A stretch of 64,000 bases of DNA. Source: Prolixibacter bellariivorans ATCC BAA-1284. GTDB lineage: Bacteria > Bacteroidota > Bacteroidia > Bacteroidales > Prolixibacteraceae. The first letter of the stretch is position 1. Each line of letters begins with the position of its first letter. The position numbers were made by a program, and so were the translations under genes. Location of the stretch: assembly GCF_000621705.1 (NCBI RefSeq), contig NZ_JHXO01000005.1, positions 487,826-551,825 of the forward strand, written 5' to 3'. Under the pieces are notes generated by a model, which was not told the origin of the DNA, ran no database searches, and was given only the letters and a program-made list of their open reading frames with translations. Shown here piece after piece: positions 25,323 through 35,600 of the stretch.

Positions 25323-27269
25323 ATGCGCCACTTATTTTTTATTCTGTTTTTTGTATTGTGCTTTTCTGTTTCTGGCAATGGTCAGTCACAAAAAGAGGTA
25401 AATCCCCGAGTTCAGCGTGAGTTTAACGAAGCAAAACAGCTGTTTCAGCAAGGGAAAAACAACGAAGCGGTTGATAAGCTTCAACACGTGCTTCAAATGG
25501 ATAATCACTTCGCAATGGCTCACTTTGCTCTGGCCGATATTTATCATTGGGAAAAGAAGAAGGATTTGGAAGCAGCACATTTAAGGGCTGGTTTGGCGGT
25601 TGATTCGGTTGATTACCCGCAAGGATTCTATTTTCTGGCAATGCTCGAATATCAAAAAGGAGTGTATGATACGGCTGTTGTTAACCTAAAGCGTTATTTC
25701 AGGCTTTCGCCCAAGAAGGAGAATGGCGCAAGGCGTTTGCTGAAGTCAGCCGAATTTGCCAGTTATGCGGTGCAGCATCCGGTTCCGTTTCATCCTGAAA
25801 ATCTTGGTCCCGCAATTAATACCAGCGAAAACGAATATTGGCCCAGCCTGAATGCGGAAGCGAATCAATTGGTGTTTACGCGATTGATTACTGTTGATTC
25901 GACCGGACAGTCGCTGCGTTTCCCTCAGGAAGATTTTTATTCTTCGCATCTGGACAGTGCCGGTTGGTCCGTGGCTGAACCATTGGGGAAACCAGTGAAT
26001 ACTCCCGATAATGAAGGCGCACAATGTATTTCGGCAAACGGAGACTTATTATTCTTTACGGCTTGCAACCGGGAGGACGGCTATGGGAGTTGCGATATCT
26101 ATTTTACGGTAAAGCGTAACGGCAAATGGATGAAGCCACTCAACCTGATGTCGCCTGTGAATACCCGCGGCTGGGAATCGCAGCCATCTGTTTCGGCCGA
26201 TGGCCGCTATCTTTATTTTGCCAGTAACCGAAAAGGAGGGAAAGGGAAAATGGATATCTGGCGCGCTGAAAGAACCAGCATTACGCCATCGGGTTTACCG
26301 GTCTATGGAAAAGTAACCAATATGGAAGCGATTAATACGCCCGGAAATGAGTCGTCTCCGTTTATACATGCCGATGGTAAAACACTTTACTTTGCGTCTG
26401 ATTACTGGCCCGGTTTGGGCGGGAAAGATTTGTTTGTATCCAGAAATGAAGGAGACGGTTTTTCAGTTCCCGAAAATTTGGGGTATCCAATTAATACGAA
26501 CGAAGATGATGACGGCCTGATTGTAGATGTGACAGGACGGAATGCTTATTTTGCTTCGAACCGGGAAGGGTATGGAGGAAGAGACATTTTTCATTTTGTC
26601 CTTCCGGAAGAGTTGAGGCCTGATGCTGTAAGCTACGTTGCCGGCAAAGTATTCGATGCGAAAACTTCAAAACCACTTGCTCCGGTTGTGCAGATTATTA
26701 ATCTGCAGAGTGATAGTATCTACGAGCAAACCCGGCCTGATGCTTTTGACGGACATTTTCTTTTGTGCCTTCCGGCAGGAAAAGATTACGCGCTAAATGT
26801 CGAAACTCCCGGCTATCTGTTTTATTCCGAACATTTTGATTTAACCAAGTCCTACGAAAAATCGAAACCATTTCAGTTGGAAATTGCACTTCAGCCAGTG
26901 AAAGCCGGAAGTGTAACCGCTTTACGAAATGTGTTTTTCGATACAGATTCGTCAGCGCTGAAGCCGGAATCTTTCCTGCAGTTGAAACAGGTTTTAGCAT
27001 TTATGGAGAAGAATCCGCAGTGGATGGTGGAAATTGCCGGCCATACCGATAATACCGGAACAGACGTTCATAATCTCAAGCTTTCGAAACAGCGGGCGCA
27101 AGCTGTGGTTAGTTATTTGGAAGAAAAAGGTATCTCCTCTCAGCGTTTAGTTGCCAAAGGTTATGGAGCTACTCAGCCTGTTGCCGACAATACAACGGCA
27201 GATGGACGAGCCCGTAATCGGAGAACCGAGTTTCGTCTTGTGAAAAAATTGGAGATTAATCAGCAATAA
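25323..27269 (+). CDS. PorE-like TPR/PD40-propeller/CRD/OmpA envelope protein
   Basis: 648-aa exported protein with the domain order of the type IX secretion component PorE: TPR repeats (about residues 29-130), PD40/WD40-like propeller (about 150-430; repeats of the form LYFASNRKGGKGKMDIWRA and GKTLYFASDYWPGLGGKDLF), a carboxypeptidase-regulatory-like domain (about 437-520, YVAGKVFDAKTSKPL) and a C-terminal OmpA peptidoglycan-binding domain (NVFFDTDSSALKPES, AGHTDNTGTD). The signal peptide (MRHLFFILFFVLCFSVSGNGQ) has no lipobox cysteine, unlike PorE lipoproteins, and Bacteroidota encode many paralogues of this architecture, so T9SS membership is unproven. Single gene. Confidence 0.88.
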   Translation: MRHLFFILFFVLCFSVSGNGQSQKEVNPRVQREFNEAKQLFQQGKNNEAVDKLQHVLQMDNHFAMAHFALADIYHWEKKKDLEAAHLRAGLAVDSVDYPQGFYFLAMLEYQKGVYDTAVVNLKRYFRLSPKKENGARRLLKSAEFASYAVQHPVPFHPENLGPAINTSENEYWPSLNAEANQLVFTRLITVDSTGQSLRFPQEDFYSSHLDSAGWSVAEPLGKPVNTPDNEGAQCISANGDLLFFTACNREDGYGSCDIYFTVKRNGKWMKPLNLMSPVNTRGWESQPSVSADGRYLYFASNRKGGKGKMDIWRAERTSITPSGLPVYGKVTNMEAINTPGNESSPFIHADGKTLYFASDYWPGLGGKDLFVSRNEGDGFSVPENLGYPINTNEDDDGLIVDVTGRNAYFASNREGYGGRDIFHFVLPEELRPDAVSYVAGKVFDAKTSKPLAPVVQIINLQSDSIYEQTRPDAFDGHFLLCLPAGKDYALNVETPGYLFYSEHFDLTKSYEKSKPFQLEIALQPVKAGSVTALRNVFFDTDSSALKPESFLQLKQVLAFMEKNPQWMVEIAGHTDNTGTDVHNLKLSKQRAQAVVSYLEEKGISSQRLVAKGYGATQPVADNTTADGRARNRRTEFRLVKKLEINQQ

Positions 27270-27295
27270 AAAAAAGCCGGAATTTCCGGCTTTCA
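27267..27295. terminator. Bidirectional terminator between PorE-like and DUF4954 genes
   Basis: AAAGCCGGAA (27273-27282) / TTCCGGCTTT (27284-27293), flanked by an A run on the left and T-rich sequence on the right. Serves both convergent genes. Confidence 0.85.
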
Positions 27296-27296
27296 T

Positions 27297-29288
27297 TTAT
27301 TTGAGTTGATTTAATTGTTCGAGTATGACATCGGCCAGGCGGGATTTTCGTTCAATATGATCCAGAATCTCCCTGACAAACTGATTATTTTCAAATGTTC
27401 CCCTCACCATTTCGAAATCTTGCGAACGAGTTTCTTCATTTCCGTCTGATCCAAAACCAGTTTGTGACTTCAGGGTGAATTCTTTACGGGCATCGTCATA
27501 AAGCATTCTGTCGAGCGAAACGACACTTTCTTTCCAACGTTCGACCATTCCTTTAATATCACCGACGGTCATTTCGGAAATGGGTTTTCCGAGTCTTTCT
27601 TCCAAAAGGTGAGAAGCCCAGGTCCATTCGTATTCATAGTAATTTTTATGAAGACGGGCGAACCACTGCCATGTCGTTGTTAGATTTTCTATTTCACCTG
27701 ATTCAATTTTATTCATCAAGGAAGAAATTTCTTTTTTAGGAGCAATCAATCCGCCCAAATCAATCCATTCTCCTTCGCCGATTTTTGTGTCGGGAGTAAG
27801 GCGCTGACGCATTTCTGCTTCTGTCTTTATTCCGGAATCTTTCAGCCTCGTAATCACGGAATTACCCAAAAATTTGGTGATTCCCATGTTATACAACTGC
27901 CATCCTTTCTGAAGAGAAGAATTTTTAATGATGGTTGAACTATAGGAATAGGTTTGAGATGTTTTCCCTGAAATATTCTGCAGGTCTTCCAGAACTCGCT
28001 GTCCTCGTAACATTTTCTGTATGGTAAACGGGCTGAGCAGGTTGAAATTGATGAAATCGAGTGTATCCGGATCGGTTCGCCTGTCCCTTCGGGGCCACTT
28101 GATGGCATCGCGAATGGTACCTACACTACGTAAGTTGATACCCGGCATCAGGTAACTTTCATCCTTGTTTTCTATCATATAAGAGAAGGGCAAATCGGAT
28201 GTGTCGGAGTTTTTATAGTGACGTCCCATAACCAGCGTGAATGGGCCAATTTTGGCGGGCCAAAGAAGATAGGAATCACTGGCTGTTTTGGAACCTCGCT
28301 GCACGATGCCGTGGTGAATCGGTCCAAGCTTGTACATATGGTTACTCTGATTGGAACCTGAACCTGCATTCAGGAACGAGAACATTCCGGCAATCAGTAG
28401 TGTCGATTTATGGTGCGTCACAGTATACGGTCCCGCAAATATGGAACAGGCCTCACCGTGAAAACCCTGGCAGTTTGCGAAGAAAAGAGAGTTTTCAGCT
28501 GAATACTGTTTACTTAGTTGGCAACCTTGTCCAATGAAACAATTCTCGACAATGGCCCCATCCGATATTTCGGAACCCGAACTAACGATAAAATTGCGGG
28601 CAATTACACCCGAACCTAGCACTACCGGAGACTCCAACTTACTGTTCAACGTGGCATTTTCCAACCGATGAACACCTTCTGCTACGGCGTAGGGACCAAA
28701 ATATACATTAATAATCGAATGACAGTTGAGAATTCTTGTACCTTTTCCAATGAACCCTCTTTCTGAACGGCGACTTTCGGCATATTTCTCTACCCAGGCA
28801 AGCAGTTTCTCTTGCAAGTCACGCCGATGGCGGTACAGCGTCATCATGTAGGCGAGGTGCGCTGAAAGATGGTCGTAAATAGGGATGGAGCGTCCGCCGG
28901 CTTCATCAAGAACGGCTACCATGGTGCCATTCCCAAAAGTGGAAGACTCGGTTACCACGACCTGGTCTGTATTCTTAATGACTACATCTTCCTCTATATC
29001 GTAATTGGCTATCAGGTGTTGCACTCCACGAATGAGAACATTGTCTCCGATCGTGCAGTTGTGCAACGAAGCATCATAAATCCCGGTGGGTTTTTCGATT
29101 CCGTTAAAGAATTTTATTTTTTTATCGAATCGTCCCAAAACATTGGTTCCGTAGAAATGCACATTTCGAAGGTTTTTTGTGTCAAAATCGTGCGGAACGC
29201 TGACTTGAGTCCAATCTTCTGCGGTACAGTGGCGTTGTTCCAGCATTTCAATTTCTTCGGATGTCAGTTTTCTGTTGGTGTGGTCCAT
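27297..29288 (-). CDS. DUF4954 protein with left-handed beta-helix repeats
   Basis: 663-aa cytosolic protein of the Bacteroidota DUF4954 family. Residues about 60-300 contain hexapeptide-type repeats (CTIGDNVLIRGVQHLI, GTRILNCHSIINVYFGPYA, VVLGSGVIARNFIVSSGSEISDGAIVENCFIGQG) forming a left-handed beta helix as in acyl- and nucleotidyl-transferases. The C-terminal 250 residues are helical with no recognised domain. Function is not established. It begins one base after the stop of the methyltransferase gene, so the pair is translationally coupled or at least co-transcribed. Confidence 0.85.
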   Translation of the reverse strand: MDHTNRKLTSEEIEMLEQRHCTAEDWTQVSVPHDFDTKNLRNVHFYGTNVLGRFDKKIKFFNGIEKPTGIYDASLHNCTIGDNVLIRGVQHLIANYDIEEDVVIKNTDQVVVTESSTFGNGTMVAVLDEAGGRSIPIYDHLSAHLAYMMTLYRHRRDLQEKLLAWVEKYAESRRSERGFIGKGTRILNCHSIINVYFGPYAVAEGVHRLENATLNSKLESPVVLGSGVIARNFIVSSGSEISDGAIVENCFIGQGCQLSKQYSAENSLFFANCQGFHGEACSIFAGPYTVTHHKSTLLIAGMFSFLNAGSGSNQSNHMYKLGPIHHGIVQRGSKTASDSYLLWPAKIGPFTLVMGRHYKNSDTSDLPFSYMIENKDESYLMPGINLRSVGTIRDAIKWPRRDRRTDPDTLDFINFNLLSPFTIQKMLRGQRVLEDLQNISGKTSQTYSYSSTIIKNSSLQKGWQLYNMGITKFLGNSVITRLKDSGIKTEAEMRQRLTPDTKIGEGEWIDLGGLIAPKKEISSLMNKIESGEIENLTTTWQWFARLHKNYYEYEWTWASHLLEERLGKPISEMTVGDIKGMVERWKESVVSLDRMLYDDARKEFTLKSQTGFGSDGNEETRSQDFEMVRGTFENNQFVREILDHIERKSRLADVILEQLNQLK

Positions 29289-29289
29289 T

Positions 29290-30015
29290 TCAAATATTTT
29301 TTAATACAGTTAGGTAATCATGCTGGGAACCTTCTATCATTTCGATTACCTGTAAATCGTTCTCTTGTGCAATATCTGTGAGTGTTTCCCGGTCGATAAA
29401 AAGCCAGTTGAAAGGATTGCCTTTCACCTCACGGTAGCTTAAACGGTATTCAACCTGTCCATAGTATGTATCTGAATTCAAATCGACCCAGATTTCACCT
29501 TCTTCATCGGTAAAGAGATACAGTAAATCAGCTGAATCAGCCAGTATCTGGCCACCTGGTCTTAGCAGTGTTTTCAAGTGTTTGAGGAGGAGGTTCAATC
29601 CATCGGGCGTTCCAGCTATACCTAGTCCGTTCATCAATAATAAAATGGTGTCAAATTGTTCATCTTCTAACTGCATGACATCCTGAAGACGAACGTCCCG
29701 AACACCTCTTTCTTCCATCGTTTGGCAAGCGTATGGCGAAATATCTATTGCCGTTACCGTCAGTCCTTTTTCCTGCAGCCAAAGTGCATGAGAACCTGCA
29801 CCTGCACCTACATCAAGGACATGCCCCTTGCTTTTTTTGAGGGCCGTTTGCTCGATATCCGGCATCTGACTAAAATCTCTGAAAAGGTATTCGGGGGAAA
29901 GCTCCTCATCTTCCGCAATATCTGTCTTTACTGTAATTAGATGCTTTCCGGCAGCTGTGTAATGATCCCATATGGCAGCTCCCATCGGATCATTCTCTCT
30001 GGTTAAAACTCCCAT
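29290..30015 (-). CDS. Class I SAM-dependent methyltransferase next to DUF4954
   Basis: About 241 aa. SAM motif I VLDVGAGAGSHALWL, motif post-I TAIDISPYACQTM, motif II DTILLLMNGLGIAG, motif III LRPGGQILADSADLLYL. The N-terminal GAAIWDHYTAAG...EELSPEYLFR resembles methyltransferases whose substrate is not known. Start chosen at 30013-30015 (MGVLTREND); the frame also has an ATG at 30043 and one at 29983. The gene ends one base before DUF4954. Confidence 0.82.
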   Translation of the reverse strand: MGVLTRENDPMGAAIWDHYTAAGKHLITVKTDIAEDEELSPEYLFRDFSQMPDIEQTALKKSKGHVLDVGAGAGSHALWLQEKGLTVTAIDISPYACQTMEERGVRDVRLQDVMQLEDEQFDTILLLMNGLGIAGTPDGLNLLLKHLKTLLRPGGQILADSADLLYLFTDEEGEIWVDLNSDTYYGQVEYRLSYREVKGNPFNWLFIDRETLTDIAQENDLQVIEMIEGSQHDYLTVLKNI

Positions 30016-30050
30016 GATATACGATTGACCCCGCAAAGTAAGCAAATTAC

Positions 30051-30326
30051 CTAAACAGTAACAGCGGTGTGTTCGTATTTGTAATAGATATTCTGTTGCT
30101 CAGAAAAGAAATATAATCCTTTATAATCTCCCGATGGAATGATAACATTTTGGATATTACCCATTAAGCGATAAATTGCTTTTACCTGGTCGAGGTTTAC
30201 TTTTTCGTTGTGTAACCAGAAACGGGCATTAAAATCAGAGAGATGAAGAGTCTTTCCATTCCGGGAGGATTGGAGGATGTATTCTTTTATATGGGCATAA
30301 TTTATTTTACGGAAATGCTCCATCAT
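30051..30326 (-). CDS. Hypothetical 91-aa protein upstream of the methyltransferase
   Basis: Short soluble protein (NYAHIKEYILQSSRNGKTLHLSDF, GNIQNVIIPSGDYKGLYFF). No family recognised; no signal or membrane segment. It is co-directional with and 35 bases upstream of the methyltransferase/DUF4954 pair, which argues that it is real and part of that unit. Confidence 0.6.
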   Translation of the reverse strand: MMEHFRKINYAHIKEYILQSSRNGKTLHLSDFNARFWLHNEKVNLDQVKAIYRLMGNIQNVIIPSGDYKGLYFFSEQQNIYYKYEHTAVTV

Positions 30327-30454
30327 CGATTTATTTGACTTTAATTTACGAAAAGAGCAAGCGAGATAAAAGTTTTGTTGATAAAGGTTGAAAACTTTCT
30401 GACGAACGTATGGATCTGTTCATCGAATGAAAAATGAGAGGGCGGTTATTTAAA

Positions 30455-32563
30455 CTATTTATGCATTCCGGAAGTTTTCTCAGAGATGGGCAACGTAATC
30501 CAGAAGTGACTGCCTTTACCGGGTTCGCTGTTTACTCCAATCTGACCTCCGTGTTTTTTTATGAATTCCTGACATACAAGTAACCCAAGTCCGGAACCTT
30601 CCTCACTTTCGGTTCCTGTTTTGCGCAAATGTCTGTCAATACGAAATAGCTTGCCTTGTTCCTCTGGTGTAAGTCCCACACCCGTGTCGAATACTGAAAT
30701 TTTCAGAAATTCGCTTTCCGGTTCCAGTTCCGATTTTAACCGGACTGCTCCTCCTTTGGGGGTGAATTTTATTCCGTTGGATACAAGATTCTTCAAAATC
30801 GTTTCCAGCATTAAAGTATCGGCAAATACCTGATGTTGTTTCCGGATGTCAACCGAAAGGGAAATATCTTTTTCATGAGCTTGTGTGATGGTATTCTCGT
30901 ACAGCTCCTCTGCGAACTCACTCAGATTGATGTATTCCGGGTTATATTCAATTTGGTTGGTCTGTGTGCGGGCCCAGGCCAAAAGGTTTTCGAGCATCTG
31001 AAATATCTTGATACTGGTCTGGTTGATTTCGCCGGCGAAATTTACCCGCTCATTGTCCGTTAATTTGGGATAGTCTTCTTTTAGCAAGAAGGATAAGCCC
31101 AGTAGTGCGTGAAAAGGATTTTTTAAATCATGAGCGATAATGGAGAAGAACGTGTCTTTTTCTGAATTCAGGGTACGTAGTTCCTTATTCATTTCCCGAT
31201 AAGCCTGGTTGAACTCCTCTAATTCCTTTTTTTGCTGTTCGATCTCCCTGTTTTTTGTTTCAAGCAACCGGTTGGCCTGCCGGTTTTCCAGAAAACGATT
31301 CAGTAGAATGATCAATATAATCAGAAAGATACCGGCCAGACCATAGGCGATTTTATTTTCAAGGATATTCCTATTCAACCGGCTTTCTTTTAGTTCATTT
31401 TCGAGTTTTAGATTTTGTACCTCTCTGGCGTTCTTTTCTGTTTCGTACTGTGTTTGTATTTTGGCTAGTTGATCAGCTTTTTCTTTGTTAAAAAGACTGT
31501 CTTTCAGTTGTGTATACATAACATGGTATTTCAGGGCCTTTTTGTAATCGTTTCTGTCATTGTGAAATTCATACAGATTTTTGTAGGTATCCCTGATGAG
31601 CAACGGAAGATTGTGCTCTTTCGCGAGAGACAATGCTTGGAGGTAATCCTTTTCAGCCCGGCCATACATCTTGAGTTTGGCCATTGCCGAGCCCATACCA
31701 TGTAAAACGTAAGCTTCTCCCATTATATCACCTTCTTCTTCAAACAGCTCTTTTGCTTTTCGGAGATAGGGTAGCGAACGCTGATATTCATTCTTTTTTT
31801 GAAAAATCATGCCCAGATTATGAAACACGGATGCTTCACGCGAAACCTGCCCGAGGCGATGAAAAATATCTTTTGCCCGGTTAAGATATTGGAACGCGAG
31901 GTTAAGGCTGTCACGCTCCATATTCAGCAGACCAATACCATTTGAAATGATGGCGATACTGGCACTGTCACCCAACTCTTCTTCTACCGAAAGCGCATCG
32001 ACATAATTTTTCATCGCTTTCTCATTGTCTCCGGTTTCCTTTTGAATCATGGCAATATTGGTCAGCATATCGGCCATGTCACTTTTTTGTTTCAGGTCGG
32101 AGTACAGGTTGTAGGCGTTAATAAACTCTTTGATGGCTTTGTTAAATTCGCCGGTATAATAGTAAGTTAGTCCGATGCAATTTTTGGTTTCAGCGCATAA
32201 AGAAGTGTCTCTAATGCCCTGAAACATATTGCATGCCTTCTCATAATAGGGGCGGGCACTTTTAAAATCGCTTTCGTAATAGTAGGATTCCCCGATAATG
32301 TAGTTTGCTTTGGCAACTAATTTGGAATGCTTTTTTTTTGATTGGTCCAGTTTGGTTAATGCTTCGTTACACAGAAAACGGGCCAGATTGGATTTGGCTG
32401 GCAAAAAGGAGGTGGAGTTATCAATAAGCGTTTTAGCCTGTTCCGCATCTGACAATCCACTCAGTTTTTGTTTCAGAGAATCAGGAACAGATAAAGGTTG
32501 ACTTCGAACCGTTAGGCCGATAAACAAGAAAATAACAGTAACGAAAACAGATTTAAGGTTCAT
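30455..32563 (-). CDS. TPR sensor histidine kinase
   Basis: 702-aa sensor kinase: signal peptide (MNLKSVFVTVIFLFIGLTVRSQ), about seven periplasmic TPR repeats (residues 60-370; e.g. CIGLTYYYTGEFNKAIKEF), one membrane helix (LAGIFLIILIILLNRFL, about 408-425), a coiled coil, a HisKA domain with AHDLKNPFHALLGLS (His near residue 477) and a HATPase domain (NLVSNGIKFTPKGG, DTGVGLTPEEQ, GSGLGLLVCQEF). No receiver or HTH domain. This periplasmic-TPR kinase design is common in Bacteroidota; stimulus and partner are unknown and no response regulator lies alongside. Confidence 0.92.
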   Translation of the reverse strand: MNLKSVFVTVIFLFIGLTVRSQPLSVPDSLKQKLSGLSDAEQAKTLIDNSTSFLPAKSNLARFLCNEALTKLDQSKKKHSKLVAKANYIIGESYYYESDFKSARPYYEKACNMFQGIRDTSLCAETKNCIGLTYYYTGEFNKAIKEFINAYNLYSDLKQKSDMADMLTNIAMIQKETGDNEKAMKNYVDALSVEEELGDSASIAIISNGIGLLNMERDSLNLAFQYLNRAKDIFHRLGQVSREASVFHNLGMIFQKKNEYQRSLPYLRKAKELFEEEGDIMGEAYVLHGMGSAMAKLKMYGRAEKDYLQALSLAKEHNLPLLIRDTYKNLYEFHNDRNDYKKALKYHVMYTQLKDSLFNKEKADQLAKIQTQYETEKNAREVQNLKLENELKESRLNRNILENKIAYGLAGIFLIILIILLNRFLENRQANRLLETKNREIEQQKKELEEFNQAYREMNKELRTLNSEKDTFFSIIAHDLKNPFHALLGLSFLLKEDYPKLTDNERVNFAGEINQTSIKIFQMLENLLAWARTQTNQIEYNPEYINLSEFAEELYENTITQAHEKDISLSVDIRKQHQVFADTLMLETILKNLVSNGIKFTPKGGAVRLKSELEPESEFLKISVFDTGVGLTPEEQGKLFRIDRHLRKTGTESEEGSGLGLLVCQEFIKKHGGQIGVNSEPGKGSHFWITLPISEKTSGMHK

Positions 32564-32639
32564 TTAGGTCTGCTTGATTAGAGATACATCCTCGATACTC
32601 ATCATAAAGTTAGTAAACTTTAAGGGAATATCAGATGGC

Positions 32640-32678
32640 GGGAAAAAGAAAAGGAGCCGGACTGTTGAGCCGGCTCCT
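32640..32678 (-). terminator. Rho-independent terminator of purL
   Basis: Minus-strand 9-bp stem AGGAGCCGG / CCGGCTCCT (32652-32660, 32670-32678), followed by TTTTCTTTTTC. Confidence 0.88.
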
Positions 32679-32683
32679 GTATT

Positions 32684-35600
32684 TTATTGTTGATGATTTT
32701 TAATCCATTTTCGGGCGTTGACGAATGCCTCTATCCAGGGAGTTACTTCATCGTCTTTGTGAGCCGATGGATAAGTACCCCATTGCCATGGATAAATTGC
32801 CCGCTCCAGGTGCGGCATCATTGCCAGGTGACGGCCATTAGCAGAGCAAACAGCCGCCGTATTGAATGCCGAACCGTTCGGGTTACCCGGATAACCTTCA
32901 TGAGTATACTTCATCGGGATGTGATAGTTACTTTCGTCAAGCGGAAGATTGAATTTACCTTCTCCGTGTGCCACCCAAATTCCCAAACGTTTTCCGGTCA
33001 TATTTTTCAACATAACCGAATCGTTTTCCTGAATATCGACATTAATGAAGCCGGACTCGAATTTATGGGACTCGTTGTGCAGCATTTTGCCTTTCTCGCG
33101 GTGTTCGGGATAAATCAGGTCAAGCTCAATCATTAACTGGCAACCGTTACAAACGCCCAGACTCAGGGTGTCTTCACGACGGTAGAAATTTTCAAGTGCG
33201 GTACGTGCTTTTTCGTTATAACGGAAAGCTCCGGCCCAACCTTTGGCTGAACCTAGTACGTCGGAATTGGAGAAGCCGCCAACGAAAACTATCATATTAA
33301 TGTCTTCCAGCGTTTCTCTGCCGCTAATCAGGTCGGTCATGTGAACGTCTTTCACATCAAAACCGGCCAGGTAAAGGCTCCAGGCCATTTCACGGTCGCC
33401 ATTCACTCCTTTTTCGCGGATAATGGCGGCTTTCACACCGGAAGATTGACGCCGTTTGGCATCGATGCCCAGACTGGAGTATTTTCCGTCGAATGACTGG
33501 AAATCGAATTGAAGCGCCTGTTTCTTATAGTTCTGATAACGCTCCAAAGCCAGTTTGCTTCCGCTTTGTTTCCGGTCGAGCAGATACGATGGTTTGTACC
33601 ACAGTTCACGGAGCGAATCGATATCGAAGTTCAGCTCACTTCCCTGATTGACGATAACAACTTCGCGTTTTGAGGAAGGCTGTCCGATTTTGATCAGATT
33701 AACTCCTTGCTCAGTCATTAATGCTTCAAGTTTCTCTGCATCGTTCGCCTGAATCAATAATCCGGGGTTTTCACTGAATAGAAGCTTTACTGAATCGGCT
33801 TCATTCATGGCACTCAGGTCAGCTTCAATTCCTCCCTTGTTTTGAGCGAAGCACATTTCCAGCAAGGCTGTAATCATTCCACCGGCTGAGATGTCGTGAC
33901 CTGCTGCTACCAATCCAACGTCGATGGCATCTTGTACCGCATTGAACGCTTTCACGAAAGCTGCGGGTTCTTTCACGGTAGGAGCTTCATCACCCAGCTT
34001 GTTCACAATTTGGGCAAATGAGCTTCCGCCCAGCGATTTGGGTACACCCGATAAATCGAGATAATATAAGGGTTTCGATGCATCGTTGACCAGAACCGGT
34101 TCCACTACCTTTCGGATATCGGATACTTCGCCGGAAGCGGAAATGATAACCGTTCCGGGAGCAAGTACCACATCATCCTTATATTTCTGTGTCATCGAAA
34201 GGGAATCTTTCCCGGTAGGAATGTTGATACCCAGTTCACATGCAAAATTGGAAGCTGCTTCTACGGCGTTGTACAAACGGGCATTCTCACCCGGGTTACG
34301 AGCCGGCCACATCCAGTTGGCTGAGAGTGAAATACCTTTGATGCGATGGGTTAACGGTGCCCAGACAATGTTGGTCAGTGACTCAGCTATGGATAGGATA
34401 GAGCCTTTAGGGGCGTCAACCAGTCCGGCTACCGGTGCATGACCGATGGAAGTGGCAATTCCATATTTTCCCTGGTAATCGATGGCAATTACGCCCAGGT
34501 TATTCAGCGGTAGCTGAAGTTCGCCGGCACATTGCTGTTTGGCGATTTTCCCGGTTACCGAACGGTCCACTTTGTTGGTGAGCCAGTCTTTGCTCCCAAC
34601 TGATTCCAATTGCAGTACTTGTTCCAGGTAACTGGTAATTTTTTCATTTTCGTAGGAAACCGGAGCAAACTTTTCATTTACGGTTGTATCCTCCAATACG
34701 GTAACGGGCGGTTTTCCAAACATATCGGCTAGATCGAGATCGATGGGTTTTTCACCGGTCCGGAAATCCTCGAAGGTGAACCGATGATCGCCGGTGGTTT
34801 CGCCTACGTCGTACATGGGTGAACGTTCGCGGTCGGCAATTCTACGAATGAGTTCGAGGTTTTCTTCCCGGACAACCAGCCCCATGCGTTCCTGCGATTC
34901 GTTACCAACGATTTCTTTGGCGGAAAGAGTGGGATCGCCCACCGGCAATTTATCCACATGAATTTTTCCTCCGGTTTCCTCTACCAGCTCTGAGAGGCAG
35001 TTGAGGTGGCCGCCGGCGCCATGATCGTGAATGGAAACAATCGGGTTTTTACCCGATTCTGCTAACGCACGAATGGTGTTATAGGCCCGTTTCTGCATTT
35101 CGGGGTTGGCACGCTGTACGGCGTTCAGCTCGATGTGGCTTTCGAACTCGCCGGTGTCGACCGACGAAACTGCGCCACCACCCATTCCGATGCGATAGTT
35201 ATCTCCTCCGAGAAGCACTACTTTATCGCCGGTTGAAGGAGTATCTTTCAGACTGTCTTCGCTGCGGCCGAAACCAATTCCACCGGCCAGCATAATGACT
35301 TTGTCGTATCCGTATTTTTTGAAGTTCTCGGAATGTTCGAATGTGAGCAGAGAACCGTTGATGAGGGGTTGTCCGAATTTATTTCCGAAATCGGAGGCAC
35401 CGTTGGATGCTTTGATGAGAATCTGTTCCGGTGTTTGGTATAACCAGGGACGTGGTTCCATGGCCTCTTCCCACTCACGACCATCCTCCGAACGTGAGTA
35501 ACTGGTCATGTAAACAGCTGTTCCGGCAATCGGGTAACTTCCTTTCCCACCGGCAATCCGGTCACGAATTTCTCCACCCGTTCCGGTTGCGGCTCCGTTG

